64,000 nt of DNA, taken from Synechococcus sp. PCC 7335 (lineage in GTDB: Bacteria; Cyanobacteriota; Cyanobacteriia; Phormidesmidales; Phormidesmidaceae). The stretch is taken from NCBI RefSeq assembly GCF_000155595.1, contig NZ_DS989905.1, positions 509,040 through 573,039 of the forward strand, given 5' to 3'. A program made the translations under genes and the position numbers. Below the pieces are notes generated by a model. The model saw nothing but the letters and a program-made list of their open reading frames with translations, was not told the origin of the DNA and did no database searches. Below, one piece after another: positions 62,864-64,000 of this stretch (its first letter is position 1; each line of letters begins with the position of its first letter).

Positions 62864-64000
62864 GTGAAAAAAACTCCCGCCTCTACGATGCCTTGAAAGC
62901 CTGGCTGGGTCAAGATTGCCCCTGGGCACATCTATCGCATCTAACGACCTGCTGTTGGATGGTGTTTGCGCTGATTCAAACCGGCAGCGTCAGCCTGACA
63001 AAGTGGACAACCTACTTGCCCTGTCGCGGTCTCTACGCCCAGAGTAAACAAAGACGGGTGCGTCGCTGGTTAGGCAATAGCCGCATCAACATCCACCGAT
63101 TGTACAAACCGCTGATTCAAGCGGCCTTGGCGACCTGGGAAGCCGAGTGCCTTTATCTTTGTTTAGACACCTCGCTGTTTTGGGAGCAGTACTGCTTAAT
63201 TCGGCTAGCCGTGGTGTATCGAGGCCGCTCCATTCCTCTGGCTTGGCGAGTTCTAGAACACAACAGTGCCTCTGTTGCGTTTGAAGCCTATGAAGAACTG
63301 CTCAGGCAGTCTACGCAATACTTGCCTTCAAACGCAAACATGATTCTGTTGGCCGACCGAGGCTTTGTGCATACCCGTGCGATGACGCTGATAAAACAAC
63401 TCGGCTGGCACTACCGCATCCGTATCAAAAGTGACACCTGGATTTGGCGACCCGGTTCCGGCTGGTGTCAACCTAAATCGTTTCACCTAGAACGAGGTCG
63501 GGCACTATGTTTCCACCACATCAGACTCCATCGTCACGAACAGTACGGCCCAGTGCATGTCATCATCGGGCGCAACAACATCAATGGTGAACTTTGGGCC
63601 GTCGTCAGCGACCAGCCCACTAGCCCGCAAACCTTTATGGAATATGCCTTGCGCTTCGATATCGAGGAAGGATTTTTAGACGACCAGTCCGCCGGTTGGA
63701 ATCTACAACGCTCTGAGATTCGAGGCCTCACTGACCTCTCTCGCTTATGGTTTATTCTGGCAGTAGCCACGCTTTACGTCACGGCTCAAGGCGTAGCGGT
63801 TGTGCAATCAGGCCGTAGGCGATGGATTGACACACACTGGGATAGAGGCAACAGCTACTTTCGCATCGGATTGGAGTGGACTAAGGCGGCTCTGCTCAAC
63901 GGTTGGCAGGTGATTAAACAGGCTTGTTTTACCTCTCACATTGATCCGCAACCGGCGATGGCTTCTAGGCCACAACACAACAAGAAGTCCGGGCGCTTGC
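62864..64000 (+). pseudogene. IS4-type transposase, cut by the window edge; start region needs a frame change
   Basis: From about 62880 a frame runs open to the window end (about 373 residues): LKAWLGQDCPWAHLSHLTTC, then the first catalytic Asp in YLCLDTSLFWEQY, the second in MILLADRGFVHTRAMT, and a Y-x-x-x-x-x-x-E-E segment ALRFDIEEGFLDDQSAGWNL (YREK-like Glu region). This is the IS4-superfamily arrangement. The natural GTG start at 62864 is in another frame and joins only if the run of seven A at 62867-62873 slips to eight. So either it is frameshifted, recoded by slippage, or uses the TTG at 62893. The left end of the element probably lies near 62780. Confidence 0.75.

Noticed and set aside
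1-64000. CRISPR arrays and complete tRNA or rRNA genes
   Set aside because: No regularly spaced repeats and no complete tRNA or rRNA genes were found; the only tRNA-like piece is an isolated T-arm at 6985-7005.

Overview
The window comes from a cyanobacterium. The evidence is a tandem pair of orange carotenoid protein genes next to the fluorescence recovery protein gene, a flavodiiron protein fragment, a Nif11-type peptide, a Uma2-family gene and several HIP1 octamers (GCGATCGC). I cannot name the species. The mixture of IS6-, IS21- and IS4-type insertion sequences and decayed genes suggests a large, repeat-rich genome.

Layout. 1-10.6 kb is accessory DNA: the tail of a VapC-like toxin gene, a phospholipase D/helicase fusion, several small proteins, an alpha/beta hydrolase, a lipoprotein and two IS6-type elements. 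10.7-53.8 kb is one large locus for a phage-tail-like contractile injection system (eCIS or thylakoid/membrane-anchored CIS type). A leftward group (28.4 to 10.7 kb) encodes the gp25-like wedge, the J-type baseplate protein, a tail-protein-I homologue, three proteins with immunoglobulin-like beta modules (two of them with a single membrane span), a Cache-HAMP sensor, a secreted TPR protein and, further on, a pseudokinase/solute-binding fusion. A pentameric ligand-gated channel-like gene lies in the opposite orientation among them. A rightward group (29.2 to 53.8 kb) encodes a Nif11 peptide, the DUF4255 (Afp16-like) protein, two AAA+ ATPases (Afp15-like), a DUF4157 cargo-type protein, the sheath, four tube-family proteins, a tail-chaperone-like protein, a 1689-residue Pro/Ser/Thr/Gln-rich protein with repeated (I/V)QR motifs, the CIS-tube/LysM-type protein, the VgrG-like spike and a PAAR-like tip. 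A GC- and purine-rich island with a frameshifted reverse transcriptase interrupts this group at 33.4-35.9 kb.

53.8-64 kb holds a 0.18-kb IS6-derived MITE, a small gene split by an 830-bp IS6 element whose removal restores the frame exactly, the photoprotection cluster (ocp - flavodiiron fragment - ocp - frp), a group II intron domain V/VI remnant abutting an IS6 fragment, rsgA, a decayed IS21 element and an IS4-type transposase running off the right edge.

How the parts may work together. The tail genes would build a sheathed syringe with a VgrG/PAAR spike, loaded with DUF4157-type cargo by the ATPases and capped by the DUF4255 protein. No capsid, terminase, integrase or lysis genes and no T6SS membrane complex were seen, so this is neither a prophage nor a T6SS. 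What stands out is the set of membrane-spanning, ligand-sensing proteins (channel-like, Cache-HAMP, solute-binding pseudokinase) interleaved with baseplate genes that carry membrane anchors. My inference is that firing of a membrane-anchored injection machine is coupled to sensing of envelope or environmental signals.
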